DNA of 7,483 bases, from positions 1 through 7,483 of the forward strand of contig CAMTOW010000091.1 of assembly GCA_947074245.1 (NCBI GenBank), in the 5' to 3' direction. The translations under genes were made by a program, and so were the position numbers. Shown in pieces: positions 1 to 6,316 of this stretch (positions are counted from its first letter, which is position 1; every line of letters starts with the position of its first letter). Source of the DNA: an uncultured Bacteroidales bacterium. GTDB taxonomy: Bacteria; Bacteroidota; Bacteroidia; Bacteroidales; JAUNSR01. The notes beneath the pieces are model-generated. The model ran no database searches. It had not been told where the DNA came from and worked only from the letters and a program-made list of their open reading frames with translations.

Positions 1-55
1 ACAATATACAACCATAAAACACAAAGAATAATGGTAAGTACGCCGATTATTTTGA

Positions 56-1282
56 TCAATTTTCCCAAATCAGGTAAGCAGACATCAACCAATGATTCAA
101 CTTATCGCCTTCAGCAGGCGCTGCAGTCGGGATACTTACCGAAACGGTATGTTTTCCGGGCTTGATATTTTTCAACTCAATCGTTTCGGGAACAACATCC
201 GATCCGGGACACCAGTTCGATCTTGACAAGTCGGAAGAACCCAACGGCTCATTTACCGTTCTTGTTTTCATTTCACCCGTTTCACGATCGCGATATTCTT
301 CTTCACGGTCGATTCGCCAAACAGCTGTTGACGGATTATAACGACGGAACGTCGCGCAATCCGTACGCCATGGAGTAAAGCGATACACTTCCTCTCCATC
401 TACACGGATGATATTTTCTTTCGGACGGAACTCATCTCCTCCCGAATGGCCACCATGTCCCGTAACGATATATTTCATACGTACGTTTTTAGCGCCGGAA
501 GGGATTTCGATATCGAACTCCAAATCTTTACGCGCAAAGATATCCGGATGCCCCTGCGGTCCCATATAATAAACCGTATTCAAGATCGGCTCTACGTGAG
601 AGTTCGGCTGAATCGTTTCATTATATCCCAATTCGTTATAATCGATATCCACACTGATCTTGTAGCCTTCGCCCGTCCATGAATCGATCCAGGCTCCTAC
701 CCATACGTCGCCTTGGATACGCGAACGCAGATCGGTGATATTCTGATGCCATTTCACATCTTCAGCCCAACCGTCAACGAAGATCGGTTTGCGCTTCAAC
801 GTATCATTGCTATAATAACCTACGCCAAACGGAGTCATGAAGCGCATCAGTTCCAGATTCGGTTTGTAAGCATCCGAAGAAACGATCCCGACCAATTTTT
901 CATGGCGATCCGCGTCTGCGGGGAAAGCCTGCTCGCCCGAAGCGATATTCAGCAGATTAACCACCGATTCTTCCGGAATCACAAACAGCGAACCCGATTT
1001 ATCCCAACGGTCTCCATCCGATTTGACTGTCACGTAAAGATTGATGTTCATATCCTTGCGATATTCCGGAACGGATATTTTCTTCAGGATGATACGTCCG
1101 TCCACCAAATGGATCACGCCATCCGAATCCGGCTCTGCGGTGTATTTTCCGGGTGCGAAGTGAATTTTTGTTTCATTGAATACGGTTTCGGTACGACTTC
1201 CGTAAGCAGGAAGTTTCTTTTTTGCATGTGCCGTGCAAACCATGCCCGAGATAAGGGCAAGCGTTAAGAAGGTTTTCTTCAT
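56..1282 (-). CDS. Secreted PNGase F-like peptide-N-glycosidase
   Basis: Predicted peptide-N4-(N-acetyl-beta-glucosaminyl)asparagine amidase, which releases N-glycans from glycoproteins; likely periplasmic or secreted. I align it by eye with Flavobacterium PNGase F across both eight-stranded domains. Numbering counts from a TTG six bases upstream of the start chosen here, so subtract 2. The active-site Asp60 region (EWDRY) matches RWDKS with Asp96. Glu206 matches Glu286 in GGDEF. Glu118 (TETW) is replaced by Asp202 (IDSW). C-terminal signatures are PWRTDCATFRRYNPS and RSNWCPGSDVVPE; Cys311 and Cys360 match the C231-C252 disulfide, while the family's other two pairs are absent. It has extra segments of about 30 residues near 105-145 and about 25 charged residues near 325-347. 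The signal peptide ends at about AHA|KK. I prefer the ATG at 1282 (MKKTFLTL) over the upstream TTG because it gives a normal signal peptide. Family call firm; activity on N-glycans inferred. Confidence 0.88.
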   Translation of the reverse strand: MKKTFLTLALISGMVCTAHAKKKLPAYGSRTETVFNETKIHFAPGKYTAEPDSDGVIHLVDGRIILKKISVPEYRKDMNINLYVTVKSDGDRWDKSGSLFVIPEESVVNLLNIASGEQAFPADADRHEKLVGIVSSDAYKPNLELMRFMTPFGVGYYSNDTLKRKPIFVDGWAEDVKWHQNITDLRSRIQGDVWVGAWIDSWTGEGYKISVDIDYNELGYNETIQPNSHVEPILNTVYYMGPQGHPDIFARKDLEFDIEIPSGAKNVRMKYIVTGHGGHSGGDEFRPKENIIRVDGEEVYRFTPWRTDCATFRRYNPSTAVWRIDREEEYRDRETGEMKTRTVNEPLGSSDLSRSNWCPGSDVVPETIELKNIKPGKHTVSVSIPTAAPAEGDKLNHWLMSAYLIWEN

Positions 1283-1328
1283 GGACAAATTGTGATGAAT
1301 ATTAATATTTGAAAAAAAATTATGCTGG

Positions 1329-1336
1329 CAAAAATA
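1329..1336 (-). promoter_or_regulatory. Probable -7 box of the N-glycanase gene
   Basis: On the minus strand this reads TATTTTTG, a full match to the Bacteroidota -7 consensus TAnnTTTG, about 47 bases upstream of the ATG at 1282. No TTTG -33 element stands at the usual 19-21 base spacing; the nearest TTG is about 24 bases away. The box lies directly after the galE terminator T-tract, so the gene could be expressed independently of galE. Confidence 0.4.
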
Positions 1337-1350
1337 TTAAATAAGCCCCT

Positions 1351-1392
1351 TAATAAAAAACAAGAGGGATATCGAAAGCCCGATATCCCTCT
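1351..1392 (-). terminator. Rho-independent terminator of galE
   Basis: A perfect 12-bp stem is formed by 1363-1374 (AGAGGGATATCG) and 1381-1392 with a 6-base loop. On the minus strand it is followed by TGTTTTTTATTA. It starts 25 bases after the galE stop codon and therefore terminates galE. The opposite side has no T-run, so it appears to act in one direction only. Confidence 0.88.
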
Positions 1393-1417
1393 GTATATGC
1401 TATAATTGATGTTAAAT

Positions 1418-2452
1418 TTACATCAAACCCTGTTCGCGAAGTTTCAACTGCCATTTCCAGGCTGTCGCCAAAGTATCTTCTAGAGTCTCCTGAGCTTTCC
1501 AGCCCAAAATCTGATTCGCTTTGTCTACCGCGCCCCATACCTTTTCGATGTCACCGTCACGACGACCTACGATCTTATAAGGCACTTTCACACCGGTTAC
1601 TTTTTCGAACGTACGGATCAATTCCAATACCGAAACGCCATTGCCCGTACCCAGGTTGAAAATCTCCACCGGTTCTGCCGATTTTCCTTCCAACATGCGA
1701 TCAAGTGCTTTCACGTGTGCTTTTGCCAAGTCAACCACATTGATGTAGTCGCGGATACAAGATCCGTCCGGAGTATTGTAATCATCACCGAATACGCTCA
1801 ATTCCGAACGTATCCCCATCGCAGTCTGCGTAACGAACGGCAACAGGTTTTGCGGCACTCCGTTCGGCAATTCACCGATTTCTGCCGACGGATGAGCACC
1901 GATCGGGTTGAAATAACGCAGGATGATGCTATTGTATGGCATTCCCGGCACGCTGGCGTCCTGAATGATCTCTTCGGCGATCTGTTTGGTGTTGCCATAC
2001 GGGCAAAGAGCCGGTTTTACCGGAGCGTTTTCATCTACCGGATTTACGTCCGGCTCACCGTATACGGTACATGACGAAGAAAACACGAACCCTTTCACCT
2101 GAAACTCAGCCATCAAGTCCATCATATTCAGCAGCGAAACCAGGTTGTTGCGATAATAAAGCATCGGTTTCTGTACAGACTCACCTACCGCCTTGCTTGC
2201 CGCAAAATGAATCACTCCGCTGATCGGCCCCTCTTTTTCAAACAGACTTTTCAATCCGCTCATATCATTACAATCCAGGTGCGCGAATGTAGGACGGATG
2301 CCGGTGATGCGCTCAATTCCATCCACCACATCTGCGTTTGAATTGGAAAGATTATCTACGATCACGACCTCATATCCGGCATTCTGCAATTCTACAACCG
2401 TATGCGAACCGATAAAACCGGTTCCCCCGGTCACTAAAATTTTTCCTTTCAT
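1418..2452 (-). CDS. galE: UDP-glucose 4-epimerase
   Basis: NAD-dependent short-chain dehydrogenase/reductase-type cytosolic enzyme interconverting UDP-glucose and UDP-galactose, serving the Leloir pathway and supplying UDP-galactose for surface glycans. The 344-residue length is typical for the family. The N-terminal Rossmann fold carries TGGTGFIGS (GxxGxxG at residues 9-15), and Asp33-Asn34 binds the NAD ribose. The catalytic set is intact: Ser127 in SSSCTVYG, and Tyr152 and Lys156 in PYGNTK. The substrate half shows RYFNPIGAHPS (179-190), RDYINVVDLAKAH (234-246) and a GRRDGDIEKVW segment (296-306). The start is the ATG at 2452, giving MKGKILVTGG, which runs straight into the first beta strand as usual. 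It is monocistronic as far as visible: its own terminator follows, and a divergent gene begins 239 bases upstream. An epimerase for UDP-GlcNAc or UDP-GalNAc is possible because such specificity is not readable here. Confidence 0.95.
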   Translation of the reverse strand: MKGKILVTGGTGFIGSHTVVELQNAGYEVVIVDNLSNSNADVVDGIERITGIRPTFAHLDCNDMSGLKSLFEKEGPISGVIHFAASKAVGESVQKPMLYYRNNLVSLLNMMDLMAEFQVKGFVFSSSCTVYGEPDVNPVDENAPVKPALCPYGNTKQIAEEIIQDASVPGMPYNSIILRYFNPIGAHPSAEIGELPNGVPQNLLPFVTQTAMGIRSELSVFGDDYNTPDGSCIRDYINVVDLAKAHVKALDRMLEGKSAEPVEIFNLGTGNGVSVLELIRTFEKVTGVKVPYKIVGRRDGDIEKVWGAVDKANQILGWKAQETLEDTLATAWKWQLKLREQGLM

Positions 2453-2478
2453 AAGATTATATGTTTTTCAATAAGCCA

Positions 2479-2486
2479 CAAAAATA
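2479..2486 (-). promoter_or_regulatory. Possible -7 box of galE
   Basis: The minus strand reads TATTTTTG, matching TAnnTTTG, 27 bases upstream of the galE ATG. I find no convincing -33 TTTG at the expected distance, so the call rests on the -7 box alone in an A/T-rich stretch. Confidence 0.35.
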
Positions 2487-2580
2487 TCTAATAAATGCGA
2501 ACAGTACACTTCTTTTTTCAATTAATTCATCCCAATCCGTCGCTAACCAGCTTGTTATTTCAGAATTGCACAGGCAATCG

Positions 2581-2611
2581 TTTCGTGATCTGACTTTTTT
2601 GTCTATCTTTG
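2581..2611 (+). promoter_or_regulatory. Promoter of the rplY-pth-S4 cluster
   Basis: A full Bacteroidota -7 box TATCTTTG (TAnnTTTG) lies at 2604-2611, preceded at a 19-base spacing by a -33-like TTTCG at 2581-2585. Transcription should begin near 2618, giving a leader of roughly 75 bases before the rplY ATG. The leader holds only a small possible hairpin (CTCAA/TTGAG, 2660-2671) and I assign it no function. This is the best-formed promoter in the window, as expected for a ribosomal protein gene. Confidence 0.65.
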
Positions 2612-2691
2612 CGTCGCTTTTTAAGTATTCCGTGTGATGGGAAATTAAGGGGCAACATCCTCAATTTTGAGTAACACAAAACCAATTAAAA

Positions 2692-3276
2692 ATGAAAACA
2701 TTTGAATTAGCTGGTCAGTCGAGAACTGATCTTGGAAAAAAAGCTACTAAAGCAGTTCGTAAAGACAGCAAAATCCCTGCAATCCTTTATGGTGGTGAAA
2801 AAGAGATCGCGTTTACAGTAAACGAATCAGACGTTCGTAACTTGATCTACACTCCAGACATCTTCGTTATCGACCTTACTATCGATGGTCAGGCTTGTCA
2901 GGCAATCATTCAGGATCTTCAGTTCCACCCGGTATCAGACGAAGTTCTACACATGGACTTCCTTCAGATCTTCCCAGACAAAGCAATCACTATCGAAGTG
3001 CCTGTTAAATTGGAAGGTCTTGCAGAAGGTGTTAAACAAGGGGGTAAACTTTCTTTGGAAATGCGTAAAATCCGTGTTAAAGCTCTATCTGCAAACGTAC
3101 CAGAACGTCTTGTTATCAACGTATCTGAACTAGGTCTTGGAAAAACTATCCAGGTTGGTCAGCTTGCATTCGACAATTTGGAGCTTCTTAATGCTAAAAA
3201 CGCAGTTGTATGTGCGGTTAAATTGACTCGTGCGGCTCGTGGTGCTAAAGCTGCTGCTGCTGCAGGTAAAAAATAA
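2692..3276 (+). CDS. rplY: 50S ribosomal protein L25/general stress protein Ctc
   Basis: Binds 5S rRNA in the central protuberance of the 50S subunit. The 194-residue protein is the long two-domain (TL5/Ctc) form. Residues 1-95 are the L25 5S-binding domain, with RKDSKIPAILYGG (23-35) and QDLQFHPVSDEVLHMDF (74-90). Residues 96-178 are the TL5-type C-terminal beta domain, with EVPVKLEGLAEGVKQGGKL (102-120). An Ala/Lys-rich basic tail (AARGAKAAAAAGKK, 181-194) follows. The start is the ATG at 2692, in an A-rich context without Shine-Dalgarno sequence. Codon choice differs visibly from neighbouring genes (CTT Leu, CGT Arg, GTT/GTA Val, AAA Lys), the usual mark of a highly expressed ribosomal protein. 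It is first in the plus-strand cluster, 19 bases ahead of pth with no terminator between, so the two are presumably co-transcribed. Confidence 0.95.
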   Translation: MKTFELAGQSRTDLGKKATKAVRKDSKIPAILYGGEKEIAFTVNESDVRNLIYTPDIFVIDLTIDGQACQAIIQDLQFHPVSDEVLHMDFLQIFPDKAITIEVPVKLEGLAEGVKQGGKLSLEMRKIRVKALSANVPERLVINVSELGLGKTIQVGQLAFDNLELLNAKNAVVCAVKLTRAARGAKAAAAAGKK

Positions 3277-3295
3277 TCCGGCAAACAGATTGTAA

Positions 3296-3859
3296 ATGAA
3301 ATATTTGATTTGTGGCCTGGGCAATATTGGTGCAGAGTACGAATATACCCGTCATAATATCGGATTCAGAGTATTGGACGCCTTAGCTAAGGCGTCCAAT
3401 ATTGTTTTTACGGATGGGCGTTACGGAGCAACGGCCGAAATGAAGGTCAAAAACCGCCAGTTGCTGCTTCTGAAACCCTCCACCTACATGAATCTGAGTG
3501 GAAACGCCTTGCGCTATTGGATGCAAAAGGAGAATATTCCCGTTGAAAACGTATTGATCATCGTCGATGACGTCGCCCTTCCGTTCGGGACGCTGAGACT
3601 CAAACCCAAAGGCAGCGATGCCGGACACAACGGGCTGAAAGATATCGCCCGCGTGTTGGGGAACGACAAATACGCGCGCTTGAAGTTCGGAATCGGCAAC
3701 GATTATCCCAAAGGCGCTCAGGTAGACTACGTCTTGGGCAACTTCTCGGATACCGAAGAGAAAGAACTTCCCGAAAAGCTGGAGCGTTGCAACGAGATCA
3801 TCAAAAGCTTCTGCCTGGCTGGCGTACAGAACACGATGAATCAGTTTAATAATAAATAA
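3296..3859 (+). CDS. pth: Peptidyl-tRNA hydrolase
   Basis: Cytosolic esterase that cleaves the peptide from peptidyl-tRNAs released by stalled or abortive translation, recycling tRNA. The 187-residue length fits the bacterial Pth family. The active-site set is complete: Asn10, Tyr15 and catalytic His20 in GLGNIGAEYEYTRHN; Asn66 in KPSTYMNLSG (60-69); Asp92 in VDDVALPFG (90-98); and His111-Asn112 in GSDAGHNGLK (106-115). The ATG at 3296 puts His20 at exactly the family position. It follows rplY by 19 bases and probably shares its transcript. Unusually, codons 26-36 contain a perfect 30-bp palindrome followed by a T-rich run, listed separately. The encoded residues there (VLDALAKASNI) look normal for the family, so the palindrome is not an assembly scar that damages the protein. 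Confidence 0.96.
   Translation: MKYLICGLGNIGAEYEYTRHNIGFRVLDALAKASNIVFTDGRYGATAEMKVKNRQLLLLKPSTYMNLSGNALRYWMQKENIPVENVLIIVDDVALPFGTLRLKPKGSDAGHNGLKDIARVLGNDKYARLKFGIGNDYPKGAQVDYVLGNFSDTEEKELPEKLERCNEIIKSFCLAGVQNTMNQFNNK
3372..3410 (+). repeat. 30-bp perfect palindrome with T-rich tail inside pth
   Basis: Bases 3372-3401 form a perfect palindrome: arm TATTGGACGCCTTAG and its exact reverse complement, with the centre between 3386 and 3387. As RNA it gives a 13-bp stem with an AGCT loop. It is followed on the plus strand by TTGTTTTTA (3402-3410), which has the form of an intrinsic terminator within codons 26-38 of pth. The structure is seen directly; a role as attenuator or DNA-binding site is inference. 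Confidence 0.6.
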
Positions 3860-3929
3860 CCGCGCTCCATCCGGAGATGCGCGTTAATTGTGTATCTTGA
3901 TTCCGTTTTAGTTTAATTCGATATTTAAT

Positions 3930-4364
3930 ATGGCAAACGAAGTTAGAATCGACAAGTGGATGTGGGCCGTACGCATTTTCAAAAGCCGTACGATTGCCGT
4001 CGAAGCCTGTAAAAAAAACAGGGTGATGATCAACAACGTCAATGTAAAGGCATCGCGAATGATCCATGTCGGCGACGTCATTCAGGTTAGAAAACCGCCT
4101 GTCACCTACTCGTTCAAAGTATTGCAACTCACCGAACGCCGCATGGGGGCTAAACTCGTTCCGGAATATATGGAAAACGTAACCCCGGCCGCTCAATACG
4201 AAATACTCGAACTCAGCCGCATCAACGGCTTTATCGATCGTGCGAAAGGTAGCGGACGCCCTACGAAAAAAGATCGCCGCAGTATGGACGAATTCACTCA
4301 ACCGGAATTTATGGATGATTTCGATTTTGAGTTCGGATTCGATGATGCAGACGACAAAGAATAA
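3930..4364 (+). CDS. S4-domain RNA-binding protein, Hsp15/HslR-like
   Basis: Predicted cytosolic RNA-binding protein of the Hsp15 (HslR) family. E. coli Hsp15 binds free 50S subunits that still carry a nascent chain on tRNA. The S4 domain spans residues 5-65; VRIDKWMWAVRIFKSRTIAV (5-24) closely parallels E. coli VRLDKWLWAARFYKTRALA. The second family signature, RPTKKDRR (110-117), parallels RPDKKERR. The tail (119-144) is strongly acidic and aromatic (DDFDFEFGFDDADD) and differs from the E. coli protein, whose C-terminus is not so acidic. The ATG at 3930 begins a normal-length protein (144 aa). It lies 70 bases after pth with no T-tailed terminator in the gap, so it is probably the last gene of the rplY-pth transcript; the strong terminator at 4388 follows. 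I leave the symbol blank because functional equivalence to hslR or to the related Firmicutes RqcP is untested. Confidence 0.85.
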   Translation: MANEVRIDKWMWAVRIFKSRTIAVEACKKNRVMINNVNVKASRMIHVGDVIQVRKPPVTYSFKVLQLTERRMGAKLVPEYMENVTPAAQYEILELSRINGFIDRAKGSGRPTKKDRRSMDEFTQPEFMDDFDFEFGFDDADDKE

Positions 4365-4387
4365 TCAGACGATATCGCATCAAAACG

Positions 4388-4439
4388 AAAGAGCGTAGCA
4401 GACACCAACCGTGTCTGCTACGCTCTTTTTTATTTATTC
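4388..4439 (+). terminator. Strong terminator after the rplY-pth-S4 cluster
   Basis: A perfect 18-bp stem (4388-4405 with 4411-4428) has the 5-base loop CAACC. The T-rich run TTTTTATTTATT follows the GC-rich stem on the plus strand, starting at the end of the right arm. It begins 23 bases after the S4 gene stop. The left side offers only a short, broken A-run for the minus strand, so action in the other direction would be weak. Confidence 0.92.
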
Positions 4440-4677
4440 TCTTTTTCAGAGACTTCTTATCAAAACAAAATTGGCGGAGTCATGCAGGCAACAACCGAAT
4501 AACAAACCCCGAAAACCGCCTGAGATTATCAAAAAAGACGCCTGAAAAGATCTCTTTTATCCACGTATTAACGCTCTTTCAGAGCCGGACAAACGATCAT
4601 TCACTCCCCTGCTAACGATCGTTTACAGCACACGAAACGAGATGCGACCAGGCACGAAAAAAGAAATATGCACGCAG

Positions 4678-4721
4678 AAAAAAGCCACGGCAGTCTGATA
4701 GAAAATCAAACGGCCGCGGCT
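4678..4721 (-). terminator. Terminator of the lipoprotein operon
   Basis: On the minus strand a 9-bp stem with one mismatch (4713-4721 GCCGCGGCT against 4683-4691) encloses a 21-base apical region that can form a further TGAT/ATCA pairing. It is followed by a run of six T (4683-4678). It starts 22 bases after the lipoprotein stop codon at 4744, in the right place and orientation to end that operon. Confidence 0.72.
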
Positions 4722-4743
4722 CGTATCTTAAATCCGTTCAGGA

Positions 4744-6315
4744 TCAATAATCATATTCGAGAGACATCTCATCCACCCATAGCGTAGATCCCACTCCACC
4801 GGTGAAGTAATCGCCCCACTTGCTGGCAGAAGCTACTACGAGGATGTAAGTAGGTGTGCGGTTCAACGCCCGGTATTCCAGTTCAAGAATCAGTTCCTTA
4901 TAATCGGCTGTACTCTCCGACGTAGTAAATTCGGAGTAAGCGATGATGTGAGGATCTGTTTTGTCGAATAGTTTCCGGTTCGACGGACGGGTACGGATCT
5001 CAACCGGTTCGCTCCAGTCGCCGATAGCGATCCAGATGAAGCATGAGTCCGGACGCCCTTTCAACGCCTCAAATTCCGACGATACATAATTGATCGTTGA
5101 CGATGTATATTTATAATCGAGTCGGAGTTTCGTCGGGAATGTAGAGAATGGTTTACCAAAATCCAAAATTCCGTTTGTACCGTCTATTTTTACGAATTCA
5201 CCCGCGAAAAGATTTCCGGCTGCGAATTTGCCCAATGATCCGACACCTACGAATTTCGATTCCAGTTTGGCAGCCTGTCCGTTCGGATTGAGCGAACTGG
5301 TTTCGCTGGTCGGCTGCGTATTGCTTTCTCCCATCGAAGAGGCTCCTTTGTTGCCCGAATCCCAGAATTGATATTCTCCGCTAAGCCATGGATTCCATAC
5401 CTTACCGTTTTTATGCCAATTATCGAGCGATCCGTTTGGCAACTCTACCGCTCTGCCCGTCACGAAGGTTAACTCTTCGCCATAATTATCGTCAACATAA
5501 GCACGACAAACGTAAGCGGTTTCAGCCTTCAGATGAGGCACACGGCCCGAATAACTATTTCCGGAGAACGTCAGATTCGATTGATCCACACGGATCCATT
5601 CGGTCGAGTTCGTTTCGCGTATCTCAAATCCACGATCGTCTGATTCCATACTTTCTGCCTGAAGCCAAACGACGTTGACCCACGGTGTGGCAGATTTGGT
5701 CGTAACCACGCTTTCTTTGCTTTCTACAAAGAGCGTCCATCTTTCGGTCACGCCTTTGTATTGCACGTCAACCTGCAGCGGTTCGCGAAAATCCTGCGGT
5801 TTGAGCAATAGGTCGGTAGGCGTAATGACAGCACCTGCCGGAGCAAGCTTCAGATCCGTTATCGTAACGGCCGATAAATCCGTCTGTGGCGAAATATAAG
5901 TTACAGCTCGTTTTGAAACATGATCGAATACACTCTCTCCGATCTGTCCGTTCACGACGAAACGGCGCTCAATGGTCTGATTGCCGACGATGGTCCATAC
6001 ATAATTCTGATAAAATGAAAGTTCCACCAGACATGGAGACGTCAGATCCAACACACTGCCCGGTCCCAGATCGGTACGAGCGTCATCGGTCAGGACTACG
6101 CTCTTGACGATCGCATTCTTCAGATCGACCGTTTCATCCAAACGAACCGTTACAACACGATCTTCGGGTTTGATGACAGCCGATCCGATCTGTCCGTCAA
6201 ACTCAATCGAAGTGATATAGAGTTTAACCACCGGATACGGAATATCATTTTTGATACATCCCGATAGCCCGACGATTAGGATCAGTAAGGATAATAAGCG
6301 AGAAATTGATTTCAT
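4744..6315 (-). CDS. PCMD-domain surface lipoprotein
   Basis: Predicted lipoprotein of 523 residues, probably at the outer membrane. The signal peptide MKSISRLLSLLILIVGLSGC has lipobox LSGC, so Cys20 is the lipidated residue, followed by IKND. Residues 28-125 and 130-200 look like two successive beta-sandwich modules. Residues 208-288 resemble a fibronectin type III fold (ETAYVCRAYVDDNYGEE). Residues 293-523 match the PCMD (putative carbohydrate metabolism) domain by eye: NGSLDNWHKNGKVWNPW, FWDSGNKGASSMG, AAGNLFAGEF, a DYKYTSS strand, and the terminal GDYFTGGVGSTLWVDE block. No catalytic residues can be named, and the domain's link to carbohydrate is only a name-level inference. The ATG at 6315 is one base after the stop of the upstream barrel gene (TAATATG), implying translational coupling. 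It is the last gene of its operon. Confidence 0.8.
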   Translation of the reverse strand: MKSISRLLSLLILIVGLSGCIKNDIPYPVVKLYITSIEFDGQIGSAVIKPEDRVVTVRLDETVDLKNAIVKSVVLTDDARTDLGPGSVLDLTSPCLVELSFYQNYVWTIVGNQTIERRFVVNGQIGESVFDHVSKRAVTYISPQTDLSAVTITDLKLAPAGAVITPTDLLLKPQDFREPLQVDVQYKGVTERWTLFVESKESVVTTKSATPWVNVVWLQAESMESDDRGFEIRETNSTEWIRVDQSNLTFSGNSYSGRVPHLKAETAYVCRAYVDDNYGEELTFVTGRAVELPNGSLDNWHKNGKVWNPWLSGEYQFWDSGNKGASSMGESNTQPTSETSSLNPNGQAAKLESKFVGVGSLGKFAAGNLFAGEFVKIDGTNGILDFGKPFSTFPTKLRLDYKYTSSTINYVSSEFEALKGRPDSCFIWIAIGDWSEPVEIRTRPSNRKLFDKTDPHIIAYSEFTTSESTADYKELILELEYRALNRTPTYILVVASASKWGDYFTGGVGSTLWVDEMSLEYDY

Positions 6316-6316
6316 A

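Larger units (their letters stand above)
4365..4743. other. 379-base gene-free region between convergent units
   Basis: The plus-strand cluster and the minus-strand lipoprotein operon converge here. The region holds one terminator for each (4388-4439 plus, 4678-4721 minus). Between them, 4440-4677 shows no reading frame I would support, no tRNA-like folding and no recognisable promoter. A modest inverted repeat, AAACGATC (4591-4598) with GATCGTTT (4617-4624) and an 18-base spacer, is the only other structure noticed. I assign it no function. Confidence 0.7.

Noticed and set aside
1..55. Possible minus-strand start (ATG at 15-13) of a further gene leaving the left edge
   Set aside because: Only five codons are visible and no clean promoter or terminator separates it from the N-glycanase gene, so it cannot be judged.
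713..1267. 184-codon plus-strand open frame opposite the N-glycanase gene
   Set aside because: It is antisense to a gene with clear family motifs and its translation shows no signal, domain or sensible composition.
1283..1288. TTG start giving MSMKK for the N-glycanase
   Set aside because: An ATG two codons downstream begins a normal signal peptide (MKKTFLTL), and nothing favours TTG.
1715..2074. 119-codon plus-strand open frame opposite galE
   Set aside because: It is a shadow of the galE coding sequence; GalE's catalytic motifs are all on the other strand.
3861..3883. Small GC-rich hairpin between pth and the S4 gene as a terminator
   Set aside because: The stem has a three-base bulge and no T-run follows; termination there is not supported.
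4006..4022. A-run with AAAAAAC heptamer in the S4 gene as a programmed frameshift site
   Set aside because: The heptamer is in the right frame, but a -1 shift meets TGA two codons later and no strong downstream structure is seen. The encoded CKKNRV fits an intact S4 domain.
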